The notes under the pieces were generated by a model, which did not search any database, was not told the DNA's origin, and saw only the letters and a list, made by a program, of their open reading frames with translations. This document shows, piece by piece, positions 24,409 through 33,046 of a DNA stretch of 64,000 bases. A program made the position numbers and the translations under genes. This stretch comes from Oscillospiraceae bacterium (GTDB lineage: Bacteria > Bacillota > Clostridia > Oscillospirales > Acutalibacteraceae). How positions within the stretch are numbered: position 1 is the first letter of the stretch; each line of letters begins with the position of its first letter. The stretch is taken from the NCBI GenBank assembly GCA_031270605.1, contig JAISXG010000022.1, positions 1 through 64,000 of the forward strand. The letters are read 5' to 3'.

Positions 24409-25935
24409 TTGAACAGCGATCAGAATAACGGTTTTGAATATGAAGGCGGCTTTTCGCCGGACGATATCCGGGGCGGCGCAAACGCCGGCGGGCAGGTTTC
24501 TCCGGATGCCGGGCAGCAGCCTTTCAGCGGCTCTTTCCTGAGCGAACTGCGCGACACGGAAAATGATTTGCCGGGCGCCGCTCAAGACGAGGCGGATACC
24601 ATGCCTCTGCCCGGTGGGCTGCCTTTTTCTGAAAGCGGCGCGGAAACAGGGCAAGGCGCAGAAAACGTCTTGAATGCCGTGCAGAGTGAAGGCGCGCCGC
24701 AAAGCGTGCCGCGCAAAAAACGCAAAAAGCTTGGCATGAAGGGCTTTGTCGCGCTCATCTGTGTTCTCTGTGCCGTCATCGGCGGTGTTTCGGGGGGACT
24801 TTCGGTCGCGGTGTATGACCGTGTTCGCCTAAATCCGCTTGAGCAGGGCGCGAGCGGAACCACCGATGAAAATGAGGAGAGCGCCACCCGGGAAGAGGAG
24901 ACCCTCGCCGGCCACACTGAGCAGCTTCCGACCTTGCCCGAAGAGGCGACCACGCCGCCAGTGAGCACTCCGAACACCCTCACGGCGAAAGAGATTTATG
25001 CGAATTCGGTTGACAGCGTTGTCGGTATAACGGGCAATGTGACCATCAACAACGGCATCTGGGGCTCGTCAAACGCAAGAATTGCCGGCTCGGGCTTCAT
25101 TATTTCAAAAAACGGTTACATTGTGACCAACGCACATGTGGTTACGGACGTCAAAGACCTCACCGTCACACTTTTCAACAATGAAAGCTACACCGCAACG
25201 CTTGTGGGCTCAGAAAAAAGCAACGACATCGCTGTGATCAAAATTGACGCGCCCGATCTGCAGTCGGCGGAATGGGGCAGCTCGGGCGACCTCTCCGTGG
25301 GCGATGATCTGATCGTCATCGGCAACCCGCTGGGCGAGCTGACGCACACGCTGACGACCGGCGTTGTCAGCGCTTTGAGCCGCCAGATCGAAAGCGATGA
25401 GGACATCATCAACATGTTCCAGACAAACGCGGCCATCAACTCGGGCAATTCGGGCGGGCCGGTGTTCAACACAAACGGCGAGGTCGTGGGCATTGCCACC
25501 TCAAAATACGCTTCAGAATCTATCGAGGGGCTTTCCTTCTGCATTCCCTCGGACGACATCAAGGGATATATTGACGACATTATCGCCTATGGCTATGCCA
25601 AAAACCGTCCGCTGCTCGGCGTTTCGGTGCAGACCGTGACCAGCAGCATCGCCAGCCGGTACAAGCTCGTGCTCGGCGCTTACGTTGTGGAGCTGGGGTC
25701 GGGCAACGCGGCCGCGAAAGCGGGCATTCAAAAGGGTGACGTGATTGTGGAGTTGAACAATCAATCCATTTCCTCCGTCGCCGATTTGCAGGGGGTGCTG
25801 CATGGGCTCAAGGCCAAAGAAACCGTGCCCGTTATTGTTTACAGAAACGGCCAGCGGGTGACACTGTCCATCGCGCTGGATGAAAAAAAGCCCGCCGGCG
25901 CACGAACCAATTACACTAACGTCTATGACTTATAA
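24409..25935 (+). CDS. Trypsin-like serine protease, HtrA/DegP family
   Basis: Membrane-anchored envelope-stress protease (about 508 aa). A long acidic, low-complexity cytoplasmic N-terminus (about 1-100) ends in basic RKKRKKLG, followed by a TM helix (VALICVLCAVIGGVSGGLSV), an acidic linker, the protease domain with catalytic His in TNAHVV (about 240), Asp in NDIAVIK (about 270) and Ser in GNSGGPVFN (about 345), and one PDZ domain (about 400-490, GIQKGDVIVELNNQSI). The TTG at 24409 lies 8 nt after GGGAG; a GTG at 24400 overlaps the SD. This matches the Gram-positive HtrA layout. Single gene. Confidence 0.9.
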   Translation: MNSDQNNGFEYEGGFSPDDIRGGANAGGQVSPDAGQQPFSGSFLSELRDTENDLPGAAQDEADTMPLPGGLPFSESGAETGQGAENVLNAVQSEGAPQSVPRKKRKKLGMKGFVALICVLCAVIGGVSGGLSVAVYDRVRLNPLEQGASGTTDENEESATREEETLAGHTEQLPTLPEEATTPPVSTPNTLTAKEIYANSVDSVVGITGNVTINNGIWGSSNARIAGSGFIISKNGYIVTNAHVVTDVKDLTVTLFNNESYTATLVGSEKSNDIAVIKIDAPDLQSAEWGSSGDLSVGDDLIVIGNPLGELTHTLTTGVVSALSRQIESDEDIINMFQTNAAINSGNSGGPVFNTNGEVVGIATSKYASESIEGLSFCIPSDDIKGYIDDIIAYGYAKNRPLLGVSVQTVTSSIASRYKLVLGAYVVELGSGNAAAKAGIQKGDVIVELNNQSISSVADLQGVLHGLKAKETVPVIVYRNGQRVTLSIALDEKKPAGARTNYTNVYDL

Positions 25936-26056
25936 CGGTGATTTATAACGCTTGACACTCAAACGCACAGGAGCCGAACAGGGCAACGCGAAACAACCCG
26001 CGCGCAGACCTGCGAGGCTCCTTTTCCGCATATTAATCTTACAGGGGGGAATTTGT

Positions 26057-26752
26057 ATGGAAATGCTTCGTGTTGAGAATGTGTCAAAAACCTATGGCCT
26101 CGGCTCGGGCGCCGTGCACGCGCTGCAAAACGTGTCCTTTTCTGTGCGTCAGGGGGAGTTCGTGGCCATTGTGGGCTCAAGCGGCTCGGGCAAGTCCACG
26201 CTGCTGCACATTCTGGGCGGGGTCGACAAGCCCGGCGAGGGCAAGGTTTACATAAACGGCGAGGATATTTATGCGATGGACGACAAGACACTCGCCGCTT
26301 TTCGCTGCAGGAGCATCGGCATGGTCTATCAGTTTTTCAACCTCATCCCCGTGCTGAACGTGGAAGAGAACATCGGCTTTCCCATGCTTATGGCAGGCGG
26401 CTCCATTAACCACGAAAAAATCAAAGAGCTGCTCGTCAAATTGAACATAAAGGATAAGGCGCTGCACATGCCAAACCAGCTCTCGGGCGGACAGCAGCAG
26501 CGCGTCGCCGTCGGGCGGGCGATTGTGAACGATCCCCTGCTGATCCTGGCAGACGAGCCGACAGGCAACCTTGACGCAAAAAACGGCCGCGACATTTTAA
26601 ACCTGCTTTGGCAGTCAAACAGCAAAAACGGGCACACATTGATCATCATCACCCACAGTCAGGCGGTCGCCGCCGCGGCAGACAGGATCATTCAGATCGA
26701 AGACGGTAAAATTGTGAAAGACACCTCTCTCGAGGAGGCGACGCGCTCATGA
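26057..26752 (+). CDS. ABC transporter ATP-binding protein (MacB/LolD type)
   Basis: A 231-aa ATPase with Walker A GSSGSGKST (40-48), Q-loop YQFFNLIPVLNVEENI, signature LSGGQQQR, Walker B LLILADEPTGNLD and the H-loop IITHSQ. The Q-loop-adjacent sequence and the short length are those of the MacB/BceA/LolD group, which power FtsX-type permeases by mechanotransmission. GGGGGAATTTGT precedes the ATG at 26057. Its stop overlaps the start of the permease gene by 4 bp (ATGA). Substrate unknown: lipoprotein, peptide or antibiotic are typical. Confidence 0.9.
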   Translation: MEMLRVENVSKTYGLGSGAVHALQNVSFSVRQGEFVAIVGSSGSGKSTLLHILGGVDKPGEGKVYINGEDIYAMDDKTLAAFRCRSIGMVYQFFNLIPVLNVEENIGFPMLMAGGSINHEKIKELLVKLNIKDKALHMPNQLSGGQQQRVAVGRAIVNDPLLILADEPTGNLDAKNGRDILNLLWQSNSKNGHTLIIITHSQAVAAAADRIIQIEDGKIVKDTSLEEATRS

Positions 26753-28176
26753 AGTCTGTTTCACATGTGACCAAAATGAACCTGCTGCAAAACCGCGGCC
26801 GCACATTCACCTATATTTTGGGCATTGTTCTGGCGGTCGGCTTTCTTTCCGCCGCCCTTTCCCTGCAGCTGAGCATGTTTGCCTACCTGTCAAAAACCGC
26901 CTCGACGATTTCGGGCGAAACCATGGGCGCACTGGGCGCCTCAGGCCTTCAAAACCTGCTGAAGGTGTTCGCGTTCCTGTTTGCGGACGAAGACGAGCCG
27001 CCTGTGGCCGTGAGCGCCGAGGTTCTGTTTTCAGTGCGCGCGCTGATCCAAAACCTGCCGGTCTTGCTGCAGGGGGTGGGGTTTGTGAGCCTGCTTATGG
27101 GCCTTTTCCTCATCAAAATCACGTTTTCTCTGGGTGAAAGGGAACGGATGCATTTTTATGGCCTGCTGCTGGCGGCGGGCGCCACACCGCGGCACGTCAG
27201 GCAAAGCGCCCTTTGTGAAACGCTTTATCTCAGCGCCTTGGGCCTCCCTGCGGGGCTTGCCGCGGGCATTGGCGGCACATGGCTCGCAAAACTGGTTTTT
27301 CGCCTTGCGGTGGCAAGAAAGCTGGCGCCGCTGGGCATCACAGAGCAACCTGTTTTTGTTTCTGTCCATATTTCCGCGCTGCTGTTCGCGGCGGCGTTTG
27401 CCTTTTGTTTTTTGACATATTACGCAACAAAATCAGCAAAAAAGGTGAAAAAATACACGGTGATGCAAAGCCTGAAAAACACCGATGACAGCACCCTCGG
27501 CATCGCCGCCTTCACGCCCTCAGACATCTATTTCAAGCTTGCCGGTGCGCCCGGCCACATTGCCTCACGAAACATGCAAAACAACATTTTAAAATATATG
27601 CTCATCACCTTCATGATGACGTCCTATGTCGCTGTTTTTGTCATCTCGCTGTTTGGGTTTCACCTGGTGAGGGACTACAATCAGGAGCTCTTTGAAGGCA
27701 TCTCCGCCGTGCAAACGCAAGAAGAAGCGGCTGAAGCCGCAGAAAACAGGGCGGTGGTGAGCATGGTTTATGCCACCGAAACCTATTTCACCCTCACAGC
27801 CGGGCTGATCGCCGTTGTCGCCCTCGCCGGGACGTTTCATATGATCGCGGCGAACATCAACACCAACGTGGGCGAATACGCGATTTTGCACTCTGTGGGC
27901 ATGTCCCGCGCGTCCATCAGAAAAGCGGTGCGGATTGAGGGCCTTTTGTGCGCGGCCGTCGCTTTGGTGCTGTGCTGGTTTACCGTCGCTTTTTTTATCG
28001 GCTTTATGTATATCGGGGTCAGCGGTATTGATGTCCCGCCAAAGGCCGTTCCCCTCATTGCCATCCCCGCTTCCACCGGGGCATTCCTGTTAAGCGTGTT
28101 TACGGCGGTGTTCTATGCGAACAAAAAAATCAAAAACATGGATTTGATTGCCCTCATAAAAGATGAATGCTATTAG
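26749..28176 (+). CDS. FtsX-like ABC transporter permease
   Basis: A 475-aa membrane protein. It has an N-terminal TM helix (TYILGIVLAVGFLSAALSL), a first FtsX-type three-helix unit (about 108-225, with GLLLAAGATPRHVRQSALCE), a middle soluble stretch (about 230-275) and a second FtsX unit (about 280-475, with YAILHSVGMSRASIRKAVRI). The repeated GATPRHVR/GMSRASIR coupling motifs contact the ATPase. It forms a two-gene exporter with the preceding ATPase. No accessory membrane-fusion protein or two-component system adjoins, so it is not obviously a Bce-type resistance module. Confidence 0.87.
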   Translation: MKSVSHVTKMNLLQNRGRTFTYILGIVLAVGFLSAALSLQLSMFAYLSKTASTISGETMGALGASGLQNLLKVFAFLFADEDEPPVAVSAEVLFSVRALIQNLPVLLQGVGFVSLLMGLFLIKITFSLGERERMHFYGLLLAAGATPRHVRQSALCETLYLSALGLPAGLAAGIGGTWLAKLVFRLAVARKLAPLGITEQPVFVSVHISALLFAAAFAFCFLTYYATKSAKKVKKYTVMQSLKNTDDSTLGIAAFTPSDIYFKLAGAPGHIASRNMQNNILKYMLITFMMTSYVAVFVISLFGFHLVRDYNQELFEGISAVQTQEEAAEAAENRAVVSMVYATETYFTLTAGLIAVVALAGTFHMIAANINTNVGEYAILHSVGMSRASIRKAVRIEGLLCAAVALVLCWFTVAFFIGFMYIGVSGIDVPPKAVPLIAIPASTGAFLLSVFTAVFYANKKIKNMDLIALIKDECY

Positions 28177-28295
28177 GCAGGAGCTGTTTGCGCGCCTTTT
28201 GCGGCTTTTGTGCCCGGACGGTGCCAAACAAAAATGGCAGACTGACGCCGCCCAAAATTTTCTGCCAAAAATAGACATTCTTCCCGGTAATGTAC

Positions 28296-28325
28296 TTGTA
28301 TCGCGCGGAGGATATACAGTATAAT
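28296..28325 (+). promoter_or_regulatory. Promoter upstream of the sirtuin gene
   Basis: -35 TTGTAT (28296-28301), 18-nt spacer, -10 TATAAT (28320-28325). It leaves a leader of about 130 nt before the ATG at 28464; the leader holds a tandem 10-bp repeat (TTCGGGCGGTG twice near 28390-28410) but no recognised riboswitch. Confidence 0.6.
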
Positions 28326-28463
28326 AGTAAGGCAACGCCGCACGCAGTCACACCACCATAAAAATCTGGAATTGAGATATTTTGTCAATGATTCGGGCGG
28401 TGTTCGGGCGGTGCTGTCATTTTGACGGCAGGCAAGAAATTTAGAAATCAGAGGACGCACAAC

Positions 28464-29165
28464 ATGGACAGCAAGCTCCAGACTTATATTGACAAATGCA
28501 AACAGGCGGTTTTTTTTGGCGGCGCGGGCACGTCCACCGAAAGCGGCATTCCCGACTTCAGAAGCGCCGACGGCATCTACAGCCAAAAAAGCGTGATTCC
28601 ACCCGAAAAAATCCTGAGCCGCTCATTCTTTGAAAGCAATCCTGAAGAATTTTTTCGCTTTTATCGCGGCAAGATGATTTATCTTGACGCGCAGCCGAAC
28701 CCCGCGCACCGCCGGTTGGCGCGGCTTGAAGAGGAGGGCAAGCTCATCGGCGTGATCACCCAGAACATTGACGGCCTGCACCAAAAGGCCGGCAGCCGCA
28801 ATGTGATTGAACTGCACGGCAGCATTTTCAGAAACCATTGCATGCGCTGCGGCACCTTTCACACCATTTCGGCCATCACCCAAAGCACGGGCGTGCCGAA
28901 ATGCGCCTGCGGCGGCACGATCAAGCCGGATGTGGTGCTTTATGAAGAACGGCTGGACGACAGGGTGCTCGAGCAGGCGGTCAAGCTGCTGCAAAAAGCG
29001 GATTTGCTGATCGTTGGCGGCACGTCGCTCAATGTTTATCCCGCCGCGGGGCTTTTGCAGCATTATGGCGGCAAGGACTGTGTTGTGATCAACATGGCCG
29101 CAACCGGTTATGATGAGCAAGCAAGCCTTTTGATCCAGCAGCCCATCGGCACAGTGATGGCATAA
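28464..29165 (+). CDS. NAD-dependent protein deacylase, sirtuin family
   Basis: Removes acyl groups from lysine using NAD. A 233-aa class U/III-type sirtuin: [20 protein letters not shown] (NAD-binding), [13 protein letters not shown], catalytic His in VIELHGS, zinc site CMRCG...CACGG (four Cys), [10 protein letters not shown], and [14 protein letters not shown]. The ATG at 28464 follows AGAGGACG. Forms a plus-strand run with nanA (48 bp downstream) and the sialidase. Bacterial CobB-type enzymes regulate acetyl-CoA synthetases and other metabolic enzymes; a link to the acetate released from N-acetyl sugars is plausible inference. Confidence 0.92.
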   Translation: MDSKLQTYIDKCKQAVFFGGAGTSTESGIPDFRSADGIYSQKSVIPPEKILSRSFFESNPEEFFRFYRGKMIYLDAQPNPAHRRLARLEEEGKLIGVITQNIDGLHQKAGSRNVIELHGSIFRNHCMRCGTFHTISAITQSTGVPKCACGGTIKPDVVLYEERLDDRVLEQAVKLLQKADLLIVGGTSLNVYPAAGLLQHYGGKDCVVINMAATGYDEQASLLIQQPIGTVMA

Positions 29166-29213
29166 CTTACAATTAAATAAATGAACCATAACATAAAATC
29201 GGAGGCAGTTTGA

Positions 29214-30086
29214 ATGAAGGATTTTAAAGGGGTCTTTCCTGCGCTGTTGACGCCCTTTGACGCGCAGGGCAAAATCAATCACAGCGAGACGGCAAGGCTC
29301 GTGGAATATCTTCTCTCGAAAGGCGTGAGCGGCTTTTATGCGGGCGGCAGCACGGCGGAGGCTTTTCTGTTAAGCATGGACGAACGCAAAGCGGTGCTTG
29401 AGACCGTGGCCGAAGCGGCGGGGGGACGGGGCGTTTTGATCGCGCAGGTGGGCGCGATTGCGACCGGCCTTTCGGTCGAGCTGGCACAATATGCCGAGCG
29501 GCTTGGCTATGATGTTGTTTCAAGCGTGCCGCCGTTCTATTATAAGTTTCGCGTTGAAGAGATCCGGCAGTATTATTATGACATTGCAGGCAGCGTGAGC
29601 CTGCCCATGCTGATTTATAATATCCCCGCTTTTTCAGGCGTTTCACTCTCGCTGCATGATTTCTCGGAGTTTTTGTGCGACAAGCGCTTTATCGGCGTGA
29701 AATATACCTCCGGCGACATGTTTCTTTTGGAGCAGCTGCGCCGCGCCTATCCCGAGAAGCTGTTATATAACGGCTACGACGAGGTCTTTCTCTCCGGTCT
29801 TGCGGCGGGCGTGGACGGCGCGATCGGCAGCACGTTCAATTTTATGCCCGAAAAATTCATTGAAATCGCAAAGCTGTGGAACGAAGGAAAAATCGCGGAA
29901 GCGCAGCAGGTGCAGCACAGGGTCAACACGATTATTGACGCTTTAATCAAGGTCGGCGTGATGCAGGGCGAGAAAGAGGTTCTGCGGCACATGGGCTTTG
30001 ATTTTGGCAACGCGCGTGCGCCGTTCAAACCGCTTTCAGAGGATGAAAAGCGTTTTGTTGAGAAAAGCATTTTGCCGCTGCTCTGA
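29214..30086 (+). CDS. nanA: N-acetylneuraminate lyase (DHDPS/NAL family)
   Basis: Cleaves sialic acid to ManNAc and pyruvate. TIM-barrel aldolase of 290 aa: FPALLTPFD (about 8-16), GFYAGGSTAEAFLLS (carboxylate-binding GGST instead of the GTTGE of DHDPS), catalytic Tyr in IYNIPAFSGV (about 138), Schiff-base Lys in FIGVKYTSGD (about 165) and GVDGAIGSTFNFMP. The GGST and KYTS signatures are those of NAL. GGAGGCAG precedes the ATG. It is followed 15 bp later by a sialidase, confirming the pathway. NanE/NanK are not in the window. Confidence 0.9.
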   Translation: MKDFKGVFPALLTPFDAQGKINHSETARLVEYLLSKGVSGFYAGGSTAEAFLLSMDERKAVLETVAEAAGGRGVLIAQVGAIATGLSVELAQYAERLGYDVVSSVPPFYYKFRVEEIRQYYYDIAGSVSLPMLIYNIPAFSGVSLSLHDFSEFLCDKRFIGVKYTSGDMFLLEQLRRAYPEKLLYNGYDEVFLSGLAAGVDGAIGSTFNFMPEKFIEIAKLWNEGKIAEAQQVQHRVNTIIDALIKVGVMQGEKEVLRHMGFDFGNARAPFKPLSEDEKRFVEKSILPLL

Positions 30087-30101
30087 CGGGAGGGAACGCT
30101 G

Positions 30102-31145
30102 ATGCCGCATATGTTGAAACAAGACATTGAACGCCACGGCGACGGCTATTATATTCACCGCATTCCCGGTATTGTCTGCACGCGCCGGGGCACGGTTTTG
30201 GCCTATTGTGAGTCGCGCAGCGGCGGCGATTGGTCAGAAATTGATATTACCCTGCGCAAGAGCACGGACGACGGCAAGACCTGGGGCGCACGCCGCGTGT
30301 TGGTTCGGGGGGAGGGACACACAACCAACAACCCCGTGATGTTTGCGGGCGGCGACAGCGGCAGAATCCACTTTTTATGGCACAAAAATTATGCGTGCGC
30401 CTTTTATCAGTTCAGTGACGACGAGGGCGAGAGCTGGAGCGAGCCGGAGGATGTGACCTATGCCTATGAGCAGTTTCGCCCGGAATATCCCTGGGAAGTT
30501 ATCGCGGCGGGGCCGGGGCACGGCACCGTCCTGTCAAACGGAACGCTCTTTGTGCCGGTTTGGCTCTCAACCGACCATTCGCACCACCCCTTCGTTTGCG
30601 GCTGCATTTTCAGCCATGACAACGGCAAGACATGGAACAGGGGCGGACTGATCATGGCGACTGATAAGATCCCCGAACCGAATGAAACCGCCGCGTGCGA
30701 AACGGGTGACGGCGGCATATTGATGAATATCCGCAACACGGGCCCTTCATACCGCCGGGCGGTCGCAAAAAGCGCTGACGGGGGCGCCTCTTTTTCCGCC
30801 CCCGTGCTGGAAACACAGCTGCAAGACCCGCACTGCGCCGCGGGCATGCTCAGCTTTCGAAATGAAGCAAACAGGCATGTACTTGTCTTCTCAAACTGTG
30901 AGAGCGAAAGCCCTCTGCGCATAAACCTTAGCCTGCGCGTGTCGCTTGACGACGGCGCAAACTGGCGGGCCCTTGGTGTGATTGAAGAAATCAGCGGGTA
31001 TTCGGACGTGTGCCTGAACCCTCTGACGGGAACCTTGTTCTGCTATTATGAGCGGGGCTGGCTTGAAAACAAGCCCGGGTGGCCGCAGGCGTTGACGGTT
31101 GCAAGAATAGAAAGCTTTATGAACGATTTTGAAGCCGAGCTGTAA
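30102..31145 (+). CDS. Sialidase/BNR-repeat exo-alpha-sialidase-like protein
   Basis: Six-bladed beta-propeller glycosidase (347 aa). HRIPGIV near residue 19-25 corresponds to the FRIP arginine motif; at least four Asp-boxes are visible: STDDGKTW, SDDEGESW, SHDNGKTW and SLDDGANW, plus SADGGASF. SGGDWSEIDI and FCYYERG near the C-terminus fit the catalytic Tyr/Glu region. No signal peptide, so it is either intracellular, acting on imported sialosides, or a sugar-processing relative. Partner of nanA in the same transcript; ends at a bidirectional hairpin. Confidence 0.82.
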   Translation: MPHMLKQDIERHGDGYYIHRIPGIVCTRRGTVLAYCESRSGGDWSEIDITLRKSTDDGKTWGARRVLVRGEGHTTNNPVMFAGGDSGRIHFLWHKNYACAFYQFSDDEGESWSEPEDVTYAYEQFRPEYPWEVIAAGPGHGTVLSNGTLFVPVWLSTDHSHHPFVCGCIFSHDNGKTWNRGGLIMATDKIPEPNETAACETGDGGILMNIRNTGPSYRRAVAKSADGGASFSAPVLETQLQDPHCAAGMLSFRNEANRHVLVFSNCESESPLRINLSLRVSLDDGANWRALGVIEEISGYSDVCLNPLTGTLFCYYERGWLENKPGWPQALTVARIESFMNDFEAEL

Positions 31146-31252
31146 AATCATTCCGGCGCTTGTGTTTTTTGTTGTTTGGACACATTTATCTCTATTATTG
31201 CTGCAAACATTTTGCGCGCATCTTTTTGATCTATGTTTTAAAGAAAAATAAG

Positions 31253-31290
31253 TAATAATGGAGTGTGCCGGCCGGCACGCTCCATTATTA
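31253..31290. terminator. Bidirectional terminator between the sialidase and YdcZ genes
   Basis: Arms TAATAATGGAGTGTGCCGG and CCGGCACGCTCCATTATTA form an almost perfect 19-bp inverted repeat without a spacer (one G:T position). It overlaps the stop codon of the minus gene at 31288. Confidence 0.75.
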
Positions 31291-31722
31291 TTTCCACTTA
31301 AAAATTACAATGCCCACAATCGCCAGCGCAACGCCTGCGAGCTTGTGCCATTCAAACGAAACCTTCTCCACCCCGAACATACCGAACAACTCGACAACAT
31401 AGGCCACAAGCAGCTGCGCCACCACAATGAGCATCACCGCCCGCGCGGGGCCGAGCATGTCCATACTTTTTACGACGGTGATCGTAATAAAGGCCCCCAT
31501 CACACCGCCGAGCAGCATAAATTTGTTATCAATGCGAAACAAATCCGCAACGCCGCCCTCATGCCCCGTAAAAAACCACGCCGCAATGCAGACGGCAAAC
31601 GCCGAAAGCTGCACAAAACTGCTTGTGAGCCACAAATTCGTCTGCTTTGTGACGCCGGTGTTGAACACGCCCTGCAAGCTCATCAGTGTGCCCGAAATAA
31701 TGGCGATGAGAATTCCGATCAT
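31288..31722 (-). CDS. DMT-superfamily membrane protein, YdcZ/DUF606 family
   Basis: A 144-aa inner-membrane protein with five hydrophobic segments. Start MIGILIAIISGTLMSLQGVF at the ATG 31722 (GGGAG 6 nt upstream), then NTGVTKQTNLWLTSSFVQLS, FITITVVKSMDMLGPARAVM and a C-terminal TM ending in K/W. Length and the glycine/asparagine pattern in the first helix match the DUF606 (YdcZ) half-size transporters. Substrate unknown; it is convergent with the sialic-acid genes but on the other strand. Confidence 0.8.
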   Translation of the reverse strand: MIGILIAIISGTLMSLQGVFNTGVTKQTNLWLTSSFVQLSAFAVCIAAWFFTGHEGGVADLFRIDNKFMLLGGVMGAFITITVVKSMDMLGPARAVMLIVVAQLLVAYVVELFGMFGVEKVSFEWHKLAGVALAIVGIVIFKWK

Positions 31723-31999
31723 AGAACGCTCCCATATTTGAAAATTTTTATTATTATGCACCAAAAACCTGCAAATATGCTTGTCGCGCCAATTCGCTTA
31801 TGATAAAATATAATAGCTGAAGTAAAATATTGGAACAGGAATGCACTATAAAAACCGCCATCTCCGGTTAAAAATCCGAAAACAGCAGTTCGGTAAAGTT
31901 TAAATTATATCTTGAGGGCAAACAGATAACGGCAGCCGTTGAGCGCGGGCAAAAAGAGCGTGGGTTATCACTTGTGGGCGGCGGCATGGCGTATGGATT
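31723..31999. other. Intergenic region with an open remnant frame
   Basis: Apart from the upstream region of the YdcZ gene, the plus strand from 31872 to 32003 is open for 43 codons with protein-like composition (FKLYLEGKQITAAVERGQKE) but has no start codon or SD, so it may be the C-terminal relic of a lost gene. It overlaps the stop of the convergent gene at 32000 by 4 bp. Otherwise nothing recognisable. Confidence 0.3.
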
Positions 32000-32518
32000 T
32001 TAGTTCAAAACAACCGAAAATAAGACAGACAGAATAAGCACAGCAAGACCAATCACCATGATCAGACCCGTCTTCACCGTCCATGATTTAAATTTAATTT
32101 TACCGCACGGAGTTTCTTTTTCAAAGCTGACAATACGTCTGCCTCTCCAGCGCATGATTTCATTTTCAATTTTTTCTTCAATGTCTTTTCTTTCTATGTA
32201 GATCAGCAGCCCTTGATCCCCCTTATGTATAAGGTTGTAGACATCACTTTTCATATGGCCTTTCGTATGTTCGATTTGAAACTCTTTTACCGCGCCGTCA
32301 GAGAATTGAAAAGCGACAAGATAGTCATACGGATCGTAATCATCTGTGTCTCGGGGAGGTCTTGGCCGTTTTATTTTTTCGAAAACGATCACTTGCTCCT
32401 GCTGTTCGGGTCTGTTTATAAACGGTACAATATATTTTTTCACCCTAAAAACAAAATAACCTACTATCAAAATAGATCCGCCAATCAATACGGTTATTTC
32501 ATATACGTTCTCGCTCAT
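32000..32518 (-). CDS. Membrane-anchored DUF2500-like protein (172 aa)
   Basis: One N-terminal TM helix (ITVLIGGSILIVGYFVFRV), a basic linker, then a small beta domain (about 65-125: DYLVAFQFSDGAVKEFQIEH, VYNLIHKGDQGLLIYIERK) and a C-terminal TM (LIMVIGLAVLILSVLFSVVL). The same domain pattern (DG, GDxG) occurs at 21508 and in the pseudogene at 32569, so these are paralogues. GGGGGC precedes the ATG by 7 nt. Similar E. coli YhhM-type proteins are uncharacterised. It lies 50 bp downstream of the broken paralogue. Confidence 0.6.
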   Translation of the reverse strand: MSENVYEITVLIGGSILIVGYFVFRVKKYIVPFINRPEQQEQVIVFEKIKRPRPPRDTDDYDPYDYLVAFQFSDGAVKEFQIEHTKGHMKSDVYNLIHKGDQGLLIYIERKDIEEKIENEIMRWRGRRIVSFEKETPCGKIKFKSWTVKTGLIMVIGLAVLILSVLFSVVLN

Positions 32519-32568
32519 TTAAAACGCCCCCTATTAAATCTCCTGCAAACAGTATGAATTAAAGCCGT

Positions 32569-32946
32569 CTAACTTAAAGAATCCTTTTCAAAGCTTATAA
32601 ACTCTCTGTCATGCCATGTAGTACTGTTCTCTAACGCTTGATATGTGAGCATTCCGGTGTCGCTTTCTTGCATGGTTTTAAAAACCTTGTAAGGTGAAAC
32701 ACACAATTCCATTTCTATGCCGTCTGAGGTTTTAAAAGTAGCAATGGAATATTTAATACTTGCTTCTGAAATGTACTCACGAAGTTCTTTTTTAATGATT
32801 TCAACCTATGCCACCTGTTCGGGCATGGTTTTTAACTTTCGCTCTTCTTTTATGTTGGGTGCTACAATAATTAAATAAATGATATTTGCAATCGCCAAAA
32901 GGCAAAAAACTGCATAAATCGCATATTTATTCTCTTTCCACCACAT
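32569..32946 (-). pseudogene. DUF2500-like membrane protein gene with in-frame TAG
   Basis: An ATG at 32946 (GGAAGGGGC upstream) opens MWWKENKYAIYAVFCLLAIA, with one TM helix and then a basic linker. Codon 47 is TAG (32806-32808). The same frame continues for 78 codons with an intact domain (IATFKTSDGIEMELCVSPYK, SDTGMLTYQALENSTTWHDR) to a natural stop at 32569. No SD or start restores the second half. The domain parallels those at 32000 and 21508. It reads as a recently inactivated gene, one point mutation from intact, unless amber read-through occurs. Confidence 0.6.
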
Positions 32947-33046
32947 AGCAATCAACAGCCCCTTCCTATTAATTTTTCATTATATAGGATACCGCAATTC
33001 CCTGACAATTTCAATGCCCAAACAGAATCAGAAAGGGGATTTCTAT

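Noticed and set aside
28326-28463. Riboswitch in the sirtuin leader
   Set aside because: The leader is about 130 nt with a short tandem repeat, but no conserved riboswitch core was recognised.
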